DNA of 64,000 bases from assembly GCA_001804865.1 (NCBI GenBank), contig MHBK01000024.1, positions 62,001 to 126,000 on the forward strand, given 5' to 3'. Of this stretch, positions 52,101 to 60,188 are shown piece by piece. Each line of letters starts with the position of its first letter. Position 1 is the first letter of the stretch. This DNA comes from Lentisphaerae bacterium GWF2_57_35 (GTDB lineage: Bacteria; Verrucomicrobiota; Kiritimatiellia; CAIQIC01; GWF2-57-35). Both the position numbers and the translations under genes were made by a program. The notes beneath the pieces are model-generated. The model saw only the letters and a list, made by a program, of their open reading frames with translations, made no database searches and had not been told where the DNA came from.

Positions 52101-55100
52101 GGCCGTCGTCGTCGGTGTCTCTCAGCAGGGGGTGGGAACCCCGCCGCTGCTCGTCGCCGTTGCGCAGCCCATCGCCGTCGAAATCCTCCAAATCGTCGGG
52201 AATGCCGTTGTTGTTGGAGTCGTTGTCGCGGGGGTTGGTGCCGCAGAAATATTCGTAATAGGCGTTGAAGTTGTCGGCATCCGCATCGAAAGGCGTGCCG
52301 TAGTCCTGATTGCCGGGAACGGCGCGGCCTTCCTTGTCGGGCCGGATCGGATCGCCCAGACCGGCTTCGTCGCGGCCCAAATGGCGGAAGGTCGACCAGG
52401 CCTGGCAATACCAGACGGCCCGTGGATCGTTACGGGTGTAATCGCCTCGGACGATATGCGGTTTCCCGTCGCACACGAGGCTGGCATCGAATTTGCCGTA
52501 AGCGCCTTCGTAGTATTCGACGCGATCGGGATTCACCACCTGCTTCGTGCGCGCTTCGTCCAGATAGAAGTTCAGCGTGCTTTCGCAGCGCACATAAATC
52601 ATGTTGCGGCCCGTTTTCAGGCGTCCGGCCAGTTCGATGACCTGGTACGTATTGGTTTCATTGCCGATCGGGGTCACGCGCTGACCGTTGACATAGGCCA
52701 CCGTGGTGGTCATGCCCGGCGTGAACAACCGCAACGTGGCCGATAGAGGCGTCTGGGGCAAATACGTGTACCGCATATAGCTCGAATATCGCCCATCGAA
52801 ACCCAGGCTCGTATCCACCGGATCATGAAAACAATTGTCGGTCAGATCGGGACCGATATTTTTGCTGCTCAGGGGGGACCCGACGGAGCCGTAAGCCCGG
52901 AAGGTGCGGAAGAAGTCCACACGGGCCAAGTACAGGATCTTATTGTCGAAATACTTGAAGTCAGGTCCTTCGGTGACTTGCTCCGGATAGGAATCCAGCG
53001 TGTGCATCTTGGTCCACCATTCGGGGATCAAGTCGCCATCTTCATCGTCCGACCCAATCAGCGACACGGCGGGGTTGGTCGTCGTCATGGAGCCGGCGTT
53101 GAGAATGAAGTGGTTGTAATCGTTCAAGTAGGCAAAATCGACAAGGTTGCTGGCGCCGTCGTCGAACCGATAGTAAAGCGTCAGGGAATTGCCGTAAGCC
53201 GGCGTTTGAATATAGCCCGAGGGCGCGGAAAAGATCCGGTTGCGCCAATACGTGACTTCATCCCAGGACCGGTCGTAACTCCAGACGCGCAAATCGTCGA
53301 TATACCCGTCGTTGAAACCCGCGCCCAAGATCGCCGTGCCGGCCTGGAAACTCGGCGCCGCAAGCGTCTCGCGGGCGATGAGCAACACGCCGTTGACATA
53401 CACTTCCAAACTGTTGCGCTCCGGCGCCCAGACAAACGCCACATGCGACCACTCGCCGGCGGGAAGCTGTTGAATGTCCCCCACTCCGACCGCGTTCGTT
53501 CCGCCGGCCGACGTCAGGACATTCGTCCCCATGACGATTTCGACCTTGGGCCGGAAATTCTCGAGCCCGATCCAAAAGCCGGTATTGGTTCCGTTCAAGC
53601 CGACCTTCAAGACCTGTCCGTTCCCGTCGCTGCCGGGCCAGATCCAATGCTCGGCGGTCCAGCCGTTGGTGGTAAAGGCAAACCGCTGCGCATCGGGCGC
53701 CGTCAGGCCGCCGGAGGGCACGAGGCTCAAATCGAGACTGCGTTCGTAATAATTCCGGCTGCTCATCGGATGGAGCGGATTGGTCAGATCCAGGGAGACT
53801 TCCTCGCCGTCGTTGACGCCGTCGTCATCCGTGTCTTTCCGGAGGGGATTCGTGCCGTAGTTGTCGATTTCGTTCCGGTTGCTGAGGCCGTCGGCATCGG
53901 AATCGTAGTCGCCGTCGTTCAGGATATGCAGGGGGTCCTGCGAGAAGGCGTCGTAGGGATCCCAGCCGTAAAGAATTTCCTTTTCCGTGGGAATTCCGTC
54001 GCCGTCGGGATCGTCGTCGTTTTGGCCCAGGCCGACCACAACCAGCAGGTTGGTGTTATAGGAACCCACGCGGAACGTCATATAGCCTTCGCCTTCCGCC
54101 GCGCCGAGAATGGGGATATGGGCCGTGACCTGGCCGGAGGGGATAATCACCCGGTTGGTAACCAGACTAAAAACGCCCGGAGTGAGAACCGCCAGATCGA
54201 TTTGAAGATCGGCGCCGGCTTGGTTAAAGGGACGGCTGATGCTGACCAGCCGGATTTCATCCACCACATTGGAGACCGGATTGGGTTGGAAAGCAAGCGT
54301 CGGGCTGAGGATCGAGACCTGAGCCAGACTATTGGATAGGCCGGCCGCGCTGGCCCGAATGACGGTTGACCCCGGCAACAGGGCCGTGACAACGAATTCG
54401 GCGTTTTGCGCGCCGGCTGGAATGGTGACGGAAGAAGGCGTCACGGCGCTTTGGGGATTGTCGCTGATCAGGGTCACTTCAAGCGGAGAGATCACGGAAT
54501 TCGTCGAGCGGCTGACCGTCATGGAGAGCGTATCGCCGGCCGCAACTTCAGGATTCAACGGGGTCAACTGGAGCCCCGAGTTAGGCGTCACCGCCACTTC
54601 GCATTCTTCCGAATAGCTGCCGACGCGGGCCGTGAGGACGATGTTGGAACCGCTGCTGCCGGCCACCAGCGATCGACCGCGCGCATAGACGGTCTTGCTC
54701 ACTTCAAACAGTTTGAATTCGACGCGAAGATGCTGGTTGGTCAAATCGTTCGGCACATACCGGTTCGTGCCCAGGCCCAGAACGGCTTCATCGGCGGAAT
54801 ACAAATCGAAATACAAGTTGGCATTGGCTTGCAGGCTTACGCGGCGAATGACGATAGGAATCACATCGCCGATCCGGGCGGCCGGCGTTGCCGGGTTAAA
54901 CGAAAAGGTGGGGTCGTCCACAATGATCTCCCCATCGAAGGCATCGTAGATCCCATACCGAGGATATCGCGTGGCGATCACATGAATCGGGATCGGCGTG
55001 GGTTCAGCCCCTTCGATCCTCTGGATTCCCATCACCGGGAATTGGATGTAGGTGTAGAAATTGCTGGTGGAAGGATCGATCTGCTGCGCGAACGAGTTGG

Positions 55101-55353
55101 TGCTCATGGAAACCCGGATCTCGTCTTCAAGACTGACGAACAGCACCGTCTCGTCGAAGTCGGGAACATCGGCCGGAGTCGGAGCGATGTCCAGACCGGA
55201 AACCCAGAAGGTAATCGTATCGCCCGCTACCACATGGTTATGGTTGTTGTTGGTCAGCGTTTGCGCCTGAGCGGCGGCGGCCGCCAGAAAGAACGCGGGC
55301 AAGATCCGCGCCATGATCGCCAGAGAACGTAATCCGGTTAGTTGCATATCCAT
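46171..55353 (-). CDS. Giant secreted LamG / EF-hand-like / NHL surface protein
   Basis: A 3060-residue exported protein with a signal peptide (residues 12-30, ending AAAQAQ). Residues 31-480 form Ig-like/Calx-beta-type sandwiches. Two tandem units of about 1110 residues follow. Each unit holds Asp-rich calcium-binding thrombospondin-3-type repeats (DTDDDGVNDGEE, DSNNNGIPDDLEDFDGDG), a LamG domain, a further beta-sandwich, a second calcium-repeat block and LamG domain, and three PEGA-like modules with the motif AGAQWR. An NHL beta-propeller (about residues 2710-2990; LYIADSLNNRIL-type blades) closes the protein. There is no membrane anchor or PEP-CTERM tail. It follows the secretin-lipoprotein genes and may be a pilus-linked adhesin or glycan-binding protein. 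The ATG follows AAAGGTCC. Confidence 0.85.
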   Translation of the reverse strand: MDMQLTGLRSLAIMARILPAFFLAAAAAQAQTLTNNNHNHVVAGDTITFWVSGLDIAPTPADVPDFDETVLFVSLEDEIRVSMSTNSFAQQIDPSTSNFYTYIQFPVMGIQRIEGAEPTPIPIHVIATRYPRYGIYDAFDGEIIVDDPTFSFNPATPAARIGDVIPIVIRRVSLQANANLYFDLYSADEAVLGLGTNRYVPNDLTNQHLRVEFKLFEVSKTVYARGRSLVAGSSGSNIVLTARVGSYSEECEVAVTPNSGLQLTPLNPEVAAGDTLSMTVSRSTNSVISPLEVTLISDNPQSAVTPSSVTIPAGAQNAEFVVTALLPGSTVIRASAAGLSNSLAQVSILSPTLAFQPNPVSNVVDEIRLVSISRPFNQAGADLQIDLAVLTPGVFSLVTNRVIIPSGQVTAHIPILGAAEGEGYMTFRVGSYNTNLLVVVGLGQNDDDPDGDGIPTEKEILYGWDPYDAFSQDPLHILNDGDYDSDADGLSNRNEIDNYGTNPLRKDTDDDGVNDGEEVSLDLTNPLHPMSSRNYYERSLDLSLVPSGGLTAPDAQRFAFTTNGWTAEHWIWPGSDGNGQVLKVGLNGTNTGFWIGLENFRPKVEIVMGTNVLTSAGGTNAVGVGDIQQLPAGEWSHVAFVWAPERNSLEVYVNGVLLIARETLAAPSFQAGTAILGAGFNDGYIDDLRVWSYDRSWDEVTYWRNRIFSAPSGYIQTPAYGNSLTLYYRFDDGASNLVDFAYLNDYNHFILNAGSMTTTNPAVSLIGSDDEDGDLIPEWWTKMHTLDSYPEQVTEGPDFKYFDNKILYLARVDFFRTFRAYGSVGSPLSSKNIGPDLTDNCFHDPVDTSLGFDGRYSSYMRYTYLPQTPLSATLRLFTPGMTTTVAYVNGQRVTPIGNETNTYQVIELAGRLKTGRNMIYVRCESTLNFYLDEARTKQVVNPDRVEYYEGAYGKFDASLVCDGKPHIVRGDYTRNDPRAVWYCQAWSTFRHLGRDEAGLGDPIRPDKEGRAVPGNQDYGTPFDADADNFNAYYEYFCGTNPRDNDSNNNGIPDDLEDFDGDGLRNGDEQRRGSHPLLRDTDDDGLVDGLDAIGDNDPASAMSPLNSRSLALNGHVNTYLELPREKRFALSDWTVEAWVQRDAGEADGGIAIERQVGPNGVNYELGLGDGSGQNAAVNVPYVKFVSVDGFSVIATNVAAAGTDWIHLAGAYDSSRRTLKLYVNGIAVDTQSDLKSPAIFAGGPVNQRAGRNLRGRIDEVRIWNKARSDSEIQNNAGFTVSASDSGLAAYYRFDDSTSYSTNPVLVGTSANNWTNVLPWTWGQAQDYIKTFDADWWEKWTHGAALFGDASFSTNGGGALDNPPSLLVNLLPAAAEDAGAQWRVSGFGDWYNSGITLSDGLTPGSQTITFQVIPGWTAPANVAIVLSNNVKTVVTAEYTQNGSLRVDLSPPDAVTAGAQWRADGGNWNDTGATIPNLSAAPHLVEFRDVVGWNAPSPTNLLVQSGLTTTYIASYSNVAGSVQVYLSPEIALTNGASWRVDGGAWRAGGDIVSGLSYGSHSISFSQAFPWIAPSSMVLTLNNSETVVLEIVYELLNGGMNDTDNDGLTDIDEIANYGTDPLQPDTDEDGVMDGLEVTDITDPVHPMNSRNYAERSLNLAVAPSAGFSLPNTDRFYVNTNGWTVEYWFRPGSDGNGQVFSLDATGAIVRCGFWAGLENFRPKAQIFSGTNSVVLVTAGGTNQNPLVGDVQALPPNQWSHVAHVWSPERNSFEIYINGVLLIAQETPASPDFSGGTAWFARGFSDGHIDDIRVWDYDRSREEVSYWFNRLVPAPAGYVEQPQGGSAMTLYYRFDNGGTNVNDFAHLNQRPYFISGPAGMIVTNQAISLLGSDDEDGDQLPEWWVKVHNLDKYPNDNRGPRFIMGVIKDCFYDPDRGPVYTNYFDASLGYAAHVEFLKTFRAYGSIGAPGWSWLDPIDNMYYSPKNTSLGFDGRYSTYMKYIMLDQVPKAASLQVFTPGMVSAQAYVNGHLVTSGAQGTNGYQSISVEQHLKVGRNQVFIRCESGYNKYLNAERTEMANPDYTCNHFEGVYGKFDASLDCDGVSYIKRGDRSRNDPRAVWVCQAWSTHEELGWDPPQADQEMRALPGNQDFGLPFDADTDDLNAQYEYFCGTNPRDDDSNNNGVPDGLEDFDDDGLNNGEEQTRGAHPLLPDTDDDGVLDGPDSIGENNPASALVPMVSRALTFGGSTNDYVEFPVQSRFALNTWTVEAWVKPATSNGGSIVQRQVSPQGVTFDLGLATNNVPYVRFVSVDGNTVLAAGTATLPSGVWSHLAGTYDGAQRILTLYINGTNNATAPSALKPPAVLAGGPVVQRIGFEFKGSIDEVRLWNVARAAAEVLTAFPNTVSVSESGLVAYYRFDDSTSYATNPSIVGSSANNWRNELPWTWGQVQDYVKAYETDWWNKWFNSASIRGNVVFTPTGGGALYTPPILQVTIYPSSAVAAGAQWRLSNQAIWYNSDYSMSDGLSAGTNRIVFKSVEGWITPEDVLVVLSNNTKTVVTATYQRNGALRILLAPSAAVTAGAQWRAENGSWMDSDAVLENLTPGFYFVDCKEVAGWTTPAGATMEVSSGQTNTYLFSYEQRPTGIRITLTPDEAIQSGAQWRVNSGVWQNSGALVMLSNGTYTIEYQNLIGWLRPMGLTTNVVDGNTTSLTGRYFQAQIWDAPGTNISGGFNRPRGLAFDSLRRLYIADSLNNRILMVNTLSNNLWQTISVAGQFNQPMDVYVDSADNLYVADTGNNRIQKRNAATMTWTNWAGFSTPFSVAVGPDGTMYVADTGNNRILKKLGNSAWSVFMRSDSSNESCTVIAPQDIVVDAEGYLYVADAPGGKARIRRVSPEGLCYDVVGSYEDGQGALSIASAIALDVRNDRILAADRAPGLIKTCPLTRLDWSTLVGTECLLNLPEGLAVDEVGCLYISDTFNNRVLKLTLETDVVITPNLDVIPTMGPGGAYFTIQWFGQDYVFYNIEYSTQLLPPSPWYPLCWQLQGQDTLMSCIDTNFTTTNRFYRISAY
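47235..53910 (-). repeat. Internal tandem duplication in the giant gene (two units of about 3.3 kb)
   Basis: Unit 1 covers about 50570-53910 and unit 2 about 47235-50565. Corresponding landmarks sit 3335-3375 bases apart: SRNYYERSLDLSLVPSGG versus SRNYAERSLNLAVAPSAG, GSDDEDGD followed by LPEWW or IPEWW, CGTNPRDNDSNNNG versus CGTNPRDDDSNNNG, and DWWEKW versus DWWNKW. Domain order is identical in both units; protein identity is clearly high but DNA is only partly conserved, so the duplication is not recent. Confidence 0.8.
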
Positions 55354-55574
55354 GGACCTTTCATCATTAACCTTCGAAACGAGCCATCGTCAGGCCGCGG
55401 GCCTATCGGCGTGCGGCGTACACTTCCGCGATAAAACCATTTGAAGAACAGAACGAAAAACAAAAATGGGTGAAGGATCGGCGCGACAACAAAGCTGTTT
55501 TTCTCGACAGAAAACTCGCGTTGTACATCCTGCGCTTCATGCTTTCTTGCCTCATGCGGCCGATCCTTCACAAG

Positions 55575-55616
55575 GGCGGCTCCTCCTGGCGATACGTACG
55601 TAGCCATGGAGCCGCC
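55575..55616. repeat. Inverted repeat in the gap upstream of the giant gene
   Basis: GGCGGCTCC (55575-55583) and GGAGCCGCC (55608-55616) form a 9-bp stem with a 24-base spacer containing the palindrome ACGTACGT. It lies in the 302-base gap between the lipoprotein stop and the giant gene start. I see no credible coding sequence there; the gap may hold a terminator or a separate promoter for the giant gene. Confidence 0.4.
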
Positions 55617-55655
55617 GCTCCCCCTCTATCCGCAACCGCATCAGATCGTTCGCCT

Positions 55656-56312
55656 TTACGGCTGCGTAATCGGAACGTTCTGAGAGTTGCCTACGCTATC
55701 CGTTACCGTCACAATGTTGTTGGGCGAATTCAGACGTCTGTAAGTTACAGAAGATCCGCTGGAGGGATTCACCAATCCCAGCCCCGGGTCGTAGACCGTC
55801 CAAGAGTAAGGCGCCGTTCCGCCTGTTACGACCAAGGGAATCGTATCGCCGTTAATGATCAGCGTCGCAGAGGACGGCGTGACGATTAACGGGGTTGAAG
55901 GCGAATTCGTCGAAGCCGTCGAAATCTGGGCCACGGCCGTATGGCCGGCGGTATCGAAGCAGATGACCGTATTCGGCTCCAGGGCGGTCGCGGTGTAAAT
56001 ACCCTGATTGTCCGCGCGCATCGCGACCGAACCGCTGCCGTTCACGGCGTCCCAGGAATACGGCGCTTTCCCGCCCACCGCGGTGAAGATCACCGTCTGG
56101 CCGACAAACGTAACCGAGGCGTTGGCCGGCTTCAGCGTGACGATGCCGTTAGGCTGCGTCCGGGGATCGGTGACATAGGGATGGGTGGCGAAGTAGTCGT
56201 CGAGATTGTCCACATCGGTATCCTTATCGCTTTCGCACCCCGCCCACATACCCATCAAACCGGCCAATACGGCCAGACTCAAGATCCATTTTTTGGGACT
56301 GTAACGCTTCAT
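55656..56312 (-). CDS. Putative lipoprotein with Ig-like repeats, pilus operon
   Basis: A protein of about 218 residues. A basic N-terminus (MKRYSPKKW) and hydrophobic helix end in a lipobox-like GMWAGC, so the mature protein probably starts at the Cys and is membrane anchored. Two bacterial Ig-like modules follow with the motifs APYSWDAVNGSG and APYSWTVYDPG, preceded by repeats of SATLIINGDTIPLVV type. The gene begins 83 bases after the secretin stop. The start at 56312 follows GGGAGAG; an upstream ATG at 56351 in frame is possible. The role is unknown; it could be a secretin partner or surface lipoprotein. Confidence 0.6.
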   Translation of the reverse strand: MKRYSPKKWILSLAVLAGLMGMWAGCESDKDTDVDNLDDYFATHPYVTDPRTQPNGIVTLKPANASVTFVGQTVIFTAVGGKAPYSWDAVNGSGSVAMRADNQGIYTATALEPNTVICFDTAGHTAVAQISTASTNSPSTPLIVTPSSATLIINGDTIPLVVTGGTAPYSWTVYDPGLGLVNPSSGSSVTYRRLNSPNNIVTVTDSVGNSQNVPITQP

Positions 56313-56395
56313 GTTTTTTTCTCTCCCGTTTGCGCTCATAAACTTTTTCATGCGGTTTCCACTACGTATTGTCTGCCCGATTTCTATTGTGAGTT

Positions 56396-58258
56396 TTATC
56401 GTCCCACGGGGGTGTTGATATCGATCGAATTGCGATCGGCTTTCGTCGCGGCCGGGGGATTAATTCGCGGCCGAACGCTCGCGCCGTTCTTGACGGCCGG
56501 CGAGGCGCGTTGTCTCTGTTGAGCCAAATGCCGGTAAATGAGCTGCCCTTCGTCCGGAATGCCGCCGGTTTCCGAAATCGTCTCGGCCTTGGCCAGGCTG
56601 ACGGTCACAAAGATGATCGTCTCCGTCTGCGCTTTTTCCGTGTGCGTGTGGCGGAACAAGAGCTTGCCGATCAGGGGAATGTCGCCCAACAGGGGAATCT
56701 TGGACACGATTTCGCGGTCGTCGGTCCGGGTCAAGCCGCCGATGGCCACGGTGCGGTCGCTTTCCAGGGTGAAATCCGTCACCACTTCCGTACTGCTTTG
56801 CACCGGGAACTTGAGGCCGGGCGTCGGTTCGACATACTCGCCGGTCTGCCGGGTCAGGCGGGGCTGGATGCGGACGGAAATGTTGCTTTCCGTGTTGACC
56901 GTGGGCGTCACTTCGACCGTCACGCCGATCTTGATCGGGTTGGCGTAATCCAACTCGTAGACATAGGTGACGCTTTCCGTGCCCTGGGGTTTGGCTTTGA
57001 TGTTCGGATAATCCTCGCCGACATGAATCGATGCCTTTTCGCCGCTGGCCACAATCAGTTTCGGATTCGACACGACGGTAACGCCGTTCTGCTGTTTCAG
57101 GGCGCTGAGCGTCAGGGCAAAATCGTCTGCCGACAATACCGCCGTGCGGAGATCCGTAACGGTCTTGTTGAACGAATCGACCACGTTATGATTGACGTCT
57201 TTGCCCCGGTCAATCGAATCGCTGAAGGTCCGGCCGCCGCCAAGCACCATCCCGTCAATGTCGTATGCCTCGCTCATGGAATCGGTCTGACGCCGGCTGT
57301 CGGACTGACTGGCCGTGTCCGTTCTCGACTGATCCCACTGCCGGGCCTCCGACTGGCTCCAGGCCAGATCTCCGGCCCTGACCGTATAACCGGCCAGGGA
57401 CTGCCAGTTGATGCCAAGATCTTTGATGGCCTTATCGTTCAACTCGACGAACTTGGCCTCGATGAAGACCTGCATCCTCGGCTTGTCGATGCGGGCAATG
57501 ACTTCTCGGATGGTATTGATGCGCGGCGCCGTCTCCTGCACGACAACCGCATTGGCCGAAGCAAAAGCTGCCACCGAGGAATTTGACGTGACCAGCATCC
57601 GCTGGATCACAGGAATGACGTTGGTAACCGTCGTATATTTCAGAAAGATGGTGTCGGACGTCAGGGGTTCTCCGGCCAGATCGTTCTTGGAAATGATGCT
57701 GTAGATATTCGGACGTTTTTCGACCAGCGTCATGTTGGCGGAATCCAGGATGACCCGCAGCGCCGGTTCCCATTCCACATCTTTCAGGCTGACCGTCACC
57801 GTGCCTTGCAGATTGGTCCCCGCGACGATGTTGGCGCCCGAGACGCGCGTGAACATTCTGACGACCTCGTTCAAGGGCACATTGTCCAGGCTGATGCTGA
57901 GCAACTCAGGCGTCGAGGCTCCGGGTTCGACGCCAATGCCCGGCGCCATGCTTCTTTCCACATCCAGCTTCAGCATCTCCGAAGACGAATCGGTCGCCAT
58001 CGGCGCCGGAGCCGGCGCCTCCTCCGCCAGGGCGGGCTCGGGTTCGACGGGAGCGGGTTCCGCGGAGATCTCCACCTCCGCCGGCGCCGGTTCTGCGGGC
58101 GCTTCAACCCCGACGACTTCCGCGGGGGCGGGTTCGGAAATTTCAACCGGCGTCAGGCCGGCCGCTTCGTCGTTCGTGGTTTCGCTTCTTGCCCAGTTGC
58201 CGGCGGACAAAAACCATCCCAGCATGAGGGCGGAAAGAAGTACATCCCGTATTTTCAT
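56396..58258 (-). CDS. pilQ: Type IV pilus secretin (PilQ/GspD family)
   Basis: A 620-residue outer-membrane secretin. After a signal peptide (about residues 3-24) comes a Pro/Glu/Ala-rich linker (to about residue 95). An STN/N0-like domain (LLSISLDNVPLNEVVRMFTRVSGANI), an N1 domain and the secretin channel domain follow, with GTESVTYVYELDYANPIKIGV, VRIQPRLTRQTGEY and the C-terminal signature VAIGGLTRTDDREIVSKIPLLGDIPLIGKLLFRHTHTEKAQTETIIFVTVSL. The ATG overlaps the PilP-like stop by one base (TAATG). It corresponds in position to Amuc_1098 of the Akkermansia pilus cluster. Confidence 0.92.
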   Translation of the reverse strand: MKIRDVLLSALMLGWFLSAGNWARSETTNDEAAGLTPVEISEPAPAEVVGVEAPAEPAPAEVEISAEPAPVEPEPALAEEAPAPAPMATDSSSEMLKLDVERSMAPGIGVEPGASTPELLSISLDNVPLNEVVRMFTRVSGANIVAGTNLQGTVTVSLKDVEWEPALRVILDSANMTLVEKRPNIYSIISKNDLAGEPLTSDTIFLKYTTVTNVIPVIQRMLVTSNSSVAAFASANAVVVQETAPRINTIREVIARIDKPRMQVFIEAKFVELNDKAIKDLGINWQSLAGYTVRAGDLAWSQSEARQWDQSRTDTASQSDSRRQTDSMSEAYDIDGMVLGGGRTFSDSIDRGKDVNHNVVDSFNKTVTDLRTAVLSADDFALTLSALKQQNGVTVVSNPKLIVASGEKASIHVGEDYPNIKAKPQGTESVTYVYELDYANPIKIGVTVEVTPTVNTESNISVRIQPRLTRQTGEYVEPTPGLKFPVQSSTEVVTDFTLESDRTVAIGGLTRTDDREIVSKIPLLGDIPLIGKLLFRHTHTEKAQTETIIFVTVSLAKAETISETGGIPDEGQLIYRHLAQQRQRASPAVKNGASVRPRINPPAATKADRNSIDINTPVGR

Positions 58259-58770
58259 TAATTATCTCCTGTCTTCTGTGCATTAGAAGAGGGTTGTGTT
58301 TCCAAAGGTTCGAGAGTCACATCCTGGTCGTTCAAGGTACGGATAGTAAACCGGTAAACATTGCCTTCAAATTCGATTTGGATAGGGTCGCCGATCGTCA
58401 CCATCTGGCTGTTAACCAGAACGTAGCGCTTCGCCCCCTGCTTCATGATGCCGCCCACGGTGATCTTCGATTTTAACGCCCGCATTTTTTCGGGCGTCAG
58501 TTCGTCAAGATTCGTTGGCGTCGCGACCATCGGCGCGTTCGCTTTCACGACCGGCGCGTTCGTTTTTGCGACCGGGGCCGGGGCATATCCGATCGGCCAA
58601 AACGGGTCGCGATCGGGGGCGGCCGCAGGAGTTTCGGCGTCCGGCGCAGCATCCTGAAGCTTAAAAGCCTCTTGATGGACCGGGTCGTCTCCTGGAGATT
58701 GGGCGAGAACGACGGCGCACAAGCCCGCCAGCATCATGGCGCCGATTCCTGATATATGCTGAACCCGCAT
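58258..58770 (-). CDS. PilP-like pilus assembly protein
   Basis: A 170-residue exported protein with a signal-like helix (residues 8-23). A Pro/Ala-rich linker leads to a beta-rich C-terminal domain (KSKITVGGIMKQGAKRYVLVNSQMVTIGDPIQIEFEGNVYRFTIRTLNDQDVTLEP), like the PilP/GspC HR domain that docks on the secretin. Position between the PilO-like and PilQ genes, with a one-base overlap into pilQ, supports this role. No lipobox Cys is evident, unlike classical PilP. Confidence 0.65.
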   Translation of the reverse strand: MRVQHISGIGAMMLAGLCAVVLAQSPGDDPVHQEAFKLQDAAPDAETPAAAPDRDPFWPIGYAPAPVAKTNAPVVKANAPMVATPTNLDELTPEKMRALKSKITVGGIMKQGAKRYVLVNSQMVTIGDPIQIEFEGNVYRFTIRTLNDQDVTLEPLETQPSSNAQKTGDN

Positions 58771-58878
58771 GTTATGTGCCTTTGTTGTCTTGCGTTTTCT
58801 GCGTTGTCATTGGATCGAGCCTTGAGACCTTCATCCCTCTGCCGCCGCAGCCGGTCTGCATACCCCTGCGTTCAGGCG

Positions 58879-59511
58879 CTAAAGAACCGGTTTGTGCCCC
58901 GCGGCATCCGGCGATTTAGCGGCTCCCGCCGCCATGCGCATGGGCCATTCCACGACCAGACTGATCAAATGTTTTTCAGCCGTTCGATCCTGAGAAACCA
59001 CCGAAATCCCGGATACACAGAGATAGGGATTGCTCGTTTCCAGCACTTTGACCAACCGGATTAAATCGCGATAGCCGCATTGCGCAACGATTCGTACCGA
59101 GTAGGACCCAAAATTCTTCTGCTGTTTATCGGTCCGTTCCCTGGAGGTGAGCGGCGAGCCCACTTCCGCTACGGAATCGATCTCGATGCCGACTTCCCGC
59201 GCGTTGAAGTAGACTTTTTCCGTCACCCAGGAGAGGGGATTTTCACGGGGAACGATGTGATGCTCGTCGGCCTGATGCTGTTCTTCGTTGCTGACGCTTA
59301 CTTCCTGGGAAATCTTTTCTTCCCGGCCGGCGATTTCCTCGCCGGCGGCGAGCTTGGCCTGAAGATCCCTGACTTCTTGGGCGACCTTGGCCTTGCCGCT
59401 GAACAACGGATTCAGTCCGAACTGATAGGCAATGAAAAGAACCGCCACGGACAACAGGCCGATCAGCACCAGGATGTTTTTCTGCTCTTTAGTTTTTTCT
59501 TGCCACTTCAT
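58879..59511 (-). CDS. PilO-like pilus assembly protein (Amuc_1100 position)
   Basis: A 210-residue protein with a short cytoplasmic N-terminus, one transmembrane helix (about residues 13-30), a coiled-coil stretch (KAKVAQEVRDLQAKLAAGEEIAGREEKISQEV) and a periplasmic alpha/beta domain (EVGIEIDSVAEVGSPL ... YSVRIVAQCGYRDLIRLVKVLETSNPYLCVSGISVV). This is the PilO/GspM type of inner-membrane scaffold. Its ATG overlaps the PilN-like stop by 4 bases. Sequence similarity to Amuc_1100 is not obvious; the comparison rests on operon position. Confidence 0.7.
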   Translation of the reverse strand: MKWQEKTKEQKNILVLIGLLSVAVLFIAYQFGLNPLFSGKAKVAQEVRDLQAKLAAGEEIAGREEKISQEVSVSNEEQHQADEHHIVPRENPLSWVTEKVYFNAREVGIEIDSVAEVGSPLTSRERTDKQQKNFGSYSVRIVAQCGYRDLIRLVKVLETSNPYLCVSGISVVSQDRTAEKHLISLVVEWPMRMAAGAAKSPDAAGHKPVL

Positions 59512-60188
59512 TTCATTTCCCTCGGGAGCGTGGTGGCTTCGATGTTGAAAACGCGTCCGCTCGATTCGCGGCCGGTTTCCAGGCGCAACCCCTGAAGCTT
59601 GACCGAATCGAGAATCGGTACGAAGCTCGCCCCCTGCCGGAGCTCGTCGACGAATTGCAAGATCACCTTGTCGGCCATTTTATCTTCGGACCGGCCTTCG
59701 ATGCTGATCATGAACTTGCGAAACGAAGGGCCCGCCGCCGCCGCCTCGGGAACGGGACTGAGCTTTTCGGACGATGCAGCCTTCTTGGGCGCCGGGGCCG
59801 CCGTTTTCTTCACTTCCACGGAACCGAATATATTGAGTTTGGTCAATTGGATGGACGACGGCACGAGCCGGGGCAGCTCCTCCAGGGGCACGTTCCAGTC
59901 GATGCGCGAATGCTGCCAGCCTTTCAACTCGTTCATAATGGTCCGGTTTCGGTTCAGCGTCTGTTGCATGGCCTGCACGTTTTCGTAGGCCGGCGCAATT
60001 TTATTCCAGCGGTCCTGCGACCAGGCGGCCGTCTGCCGGAGGCTCTTGTACTGGAAAACGGTCGCGAGCAAAAACAGGCCGGTGAGAACGGCGATGGTGA
60101 TCGCAACGGCCTTGACGATAAATCCCCGGCTGACGGCGCCCTGATACCGGAAGTCCGCTTCGTGCATTAAATTGACGCGTATAATCAT
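59508..60188 (-). CDS. PilN-like pilus assembly protein
   Basis: A 226-residue bitopic membrane protein. The short cytoplasmic start (MIIRVNLMHEADFRYQ) is the PilN segment that binds PilM. A transmembrane helix (about residues 24-44), a coiled coil (QYKSLRQTAAWSQDRWNKIAPAYENVQAMQQTLNRN) and a beta-rich periplasmic domain follow. An Ala/Pro/Lys-rich insert lies near residue 130. The start at 60188 overlaps the pilM stop by 4 bases (ATGA). Confidence 0.75.
   Translation of the reverse strand: MIIRVNLMHEADFRYQGAVSRGFIVKAVAITIAVLTGLFLLATVFQYKSLRQTAAWSQDRWNKIAPAYENVQAMQQTLNRNRTIMNELKGWQHSRIDWNVPLEELPRLVPSSIQLTKLNIFGSVEVKKTAAPAPKKAASSEKLSPVPEAAAAGPSFRKFMISIEGRSEDKMADKVILQFVDELRQGASFVPILDSVKLQGLRLETGRESSGRVFNIEATTLPREMK

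Noticed and set aside
55338..55607. An 89-codon minus-strand ORF overlapping the start of the giant gene
   Set aside because: It overlaps the better-supported giant gene start, lacks a ribosome-binding site, and its sequence looks like translated intergenic DNA.
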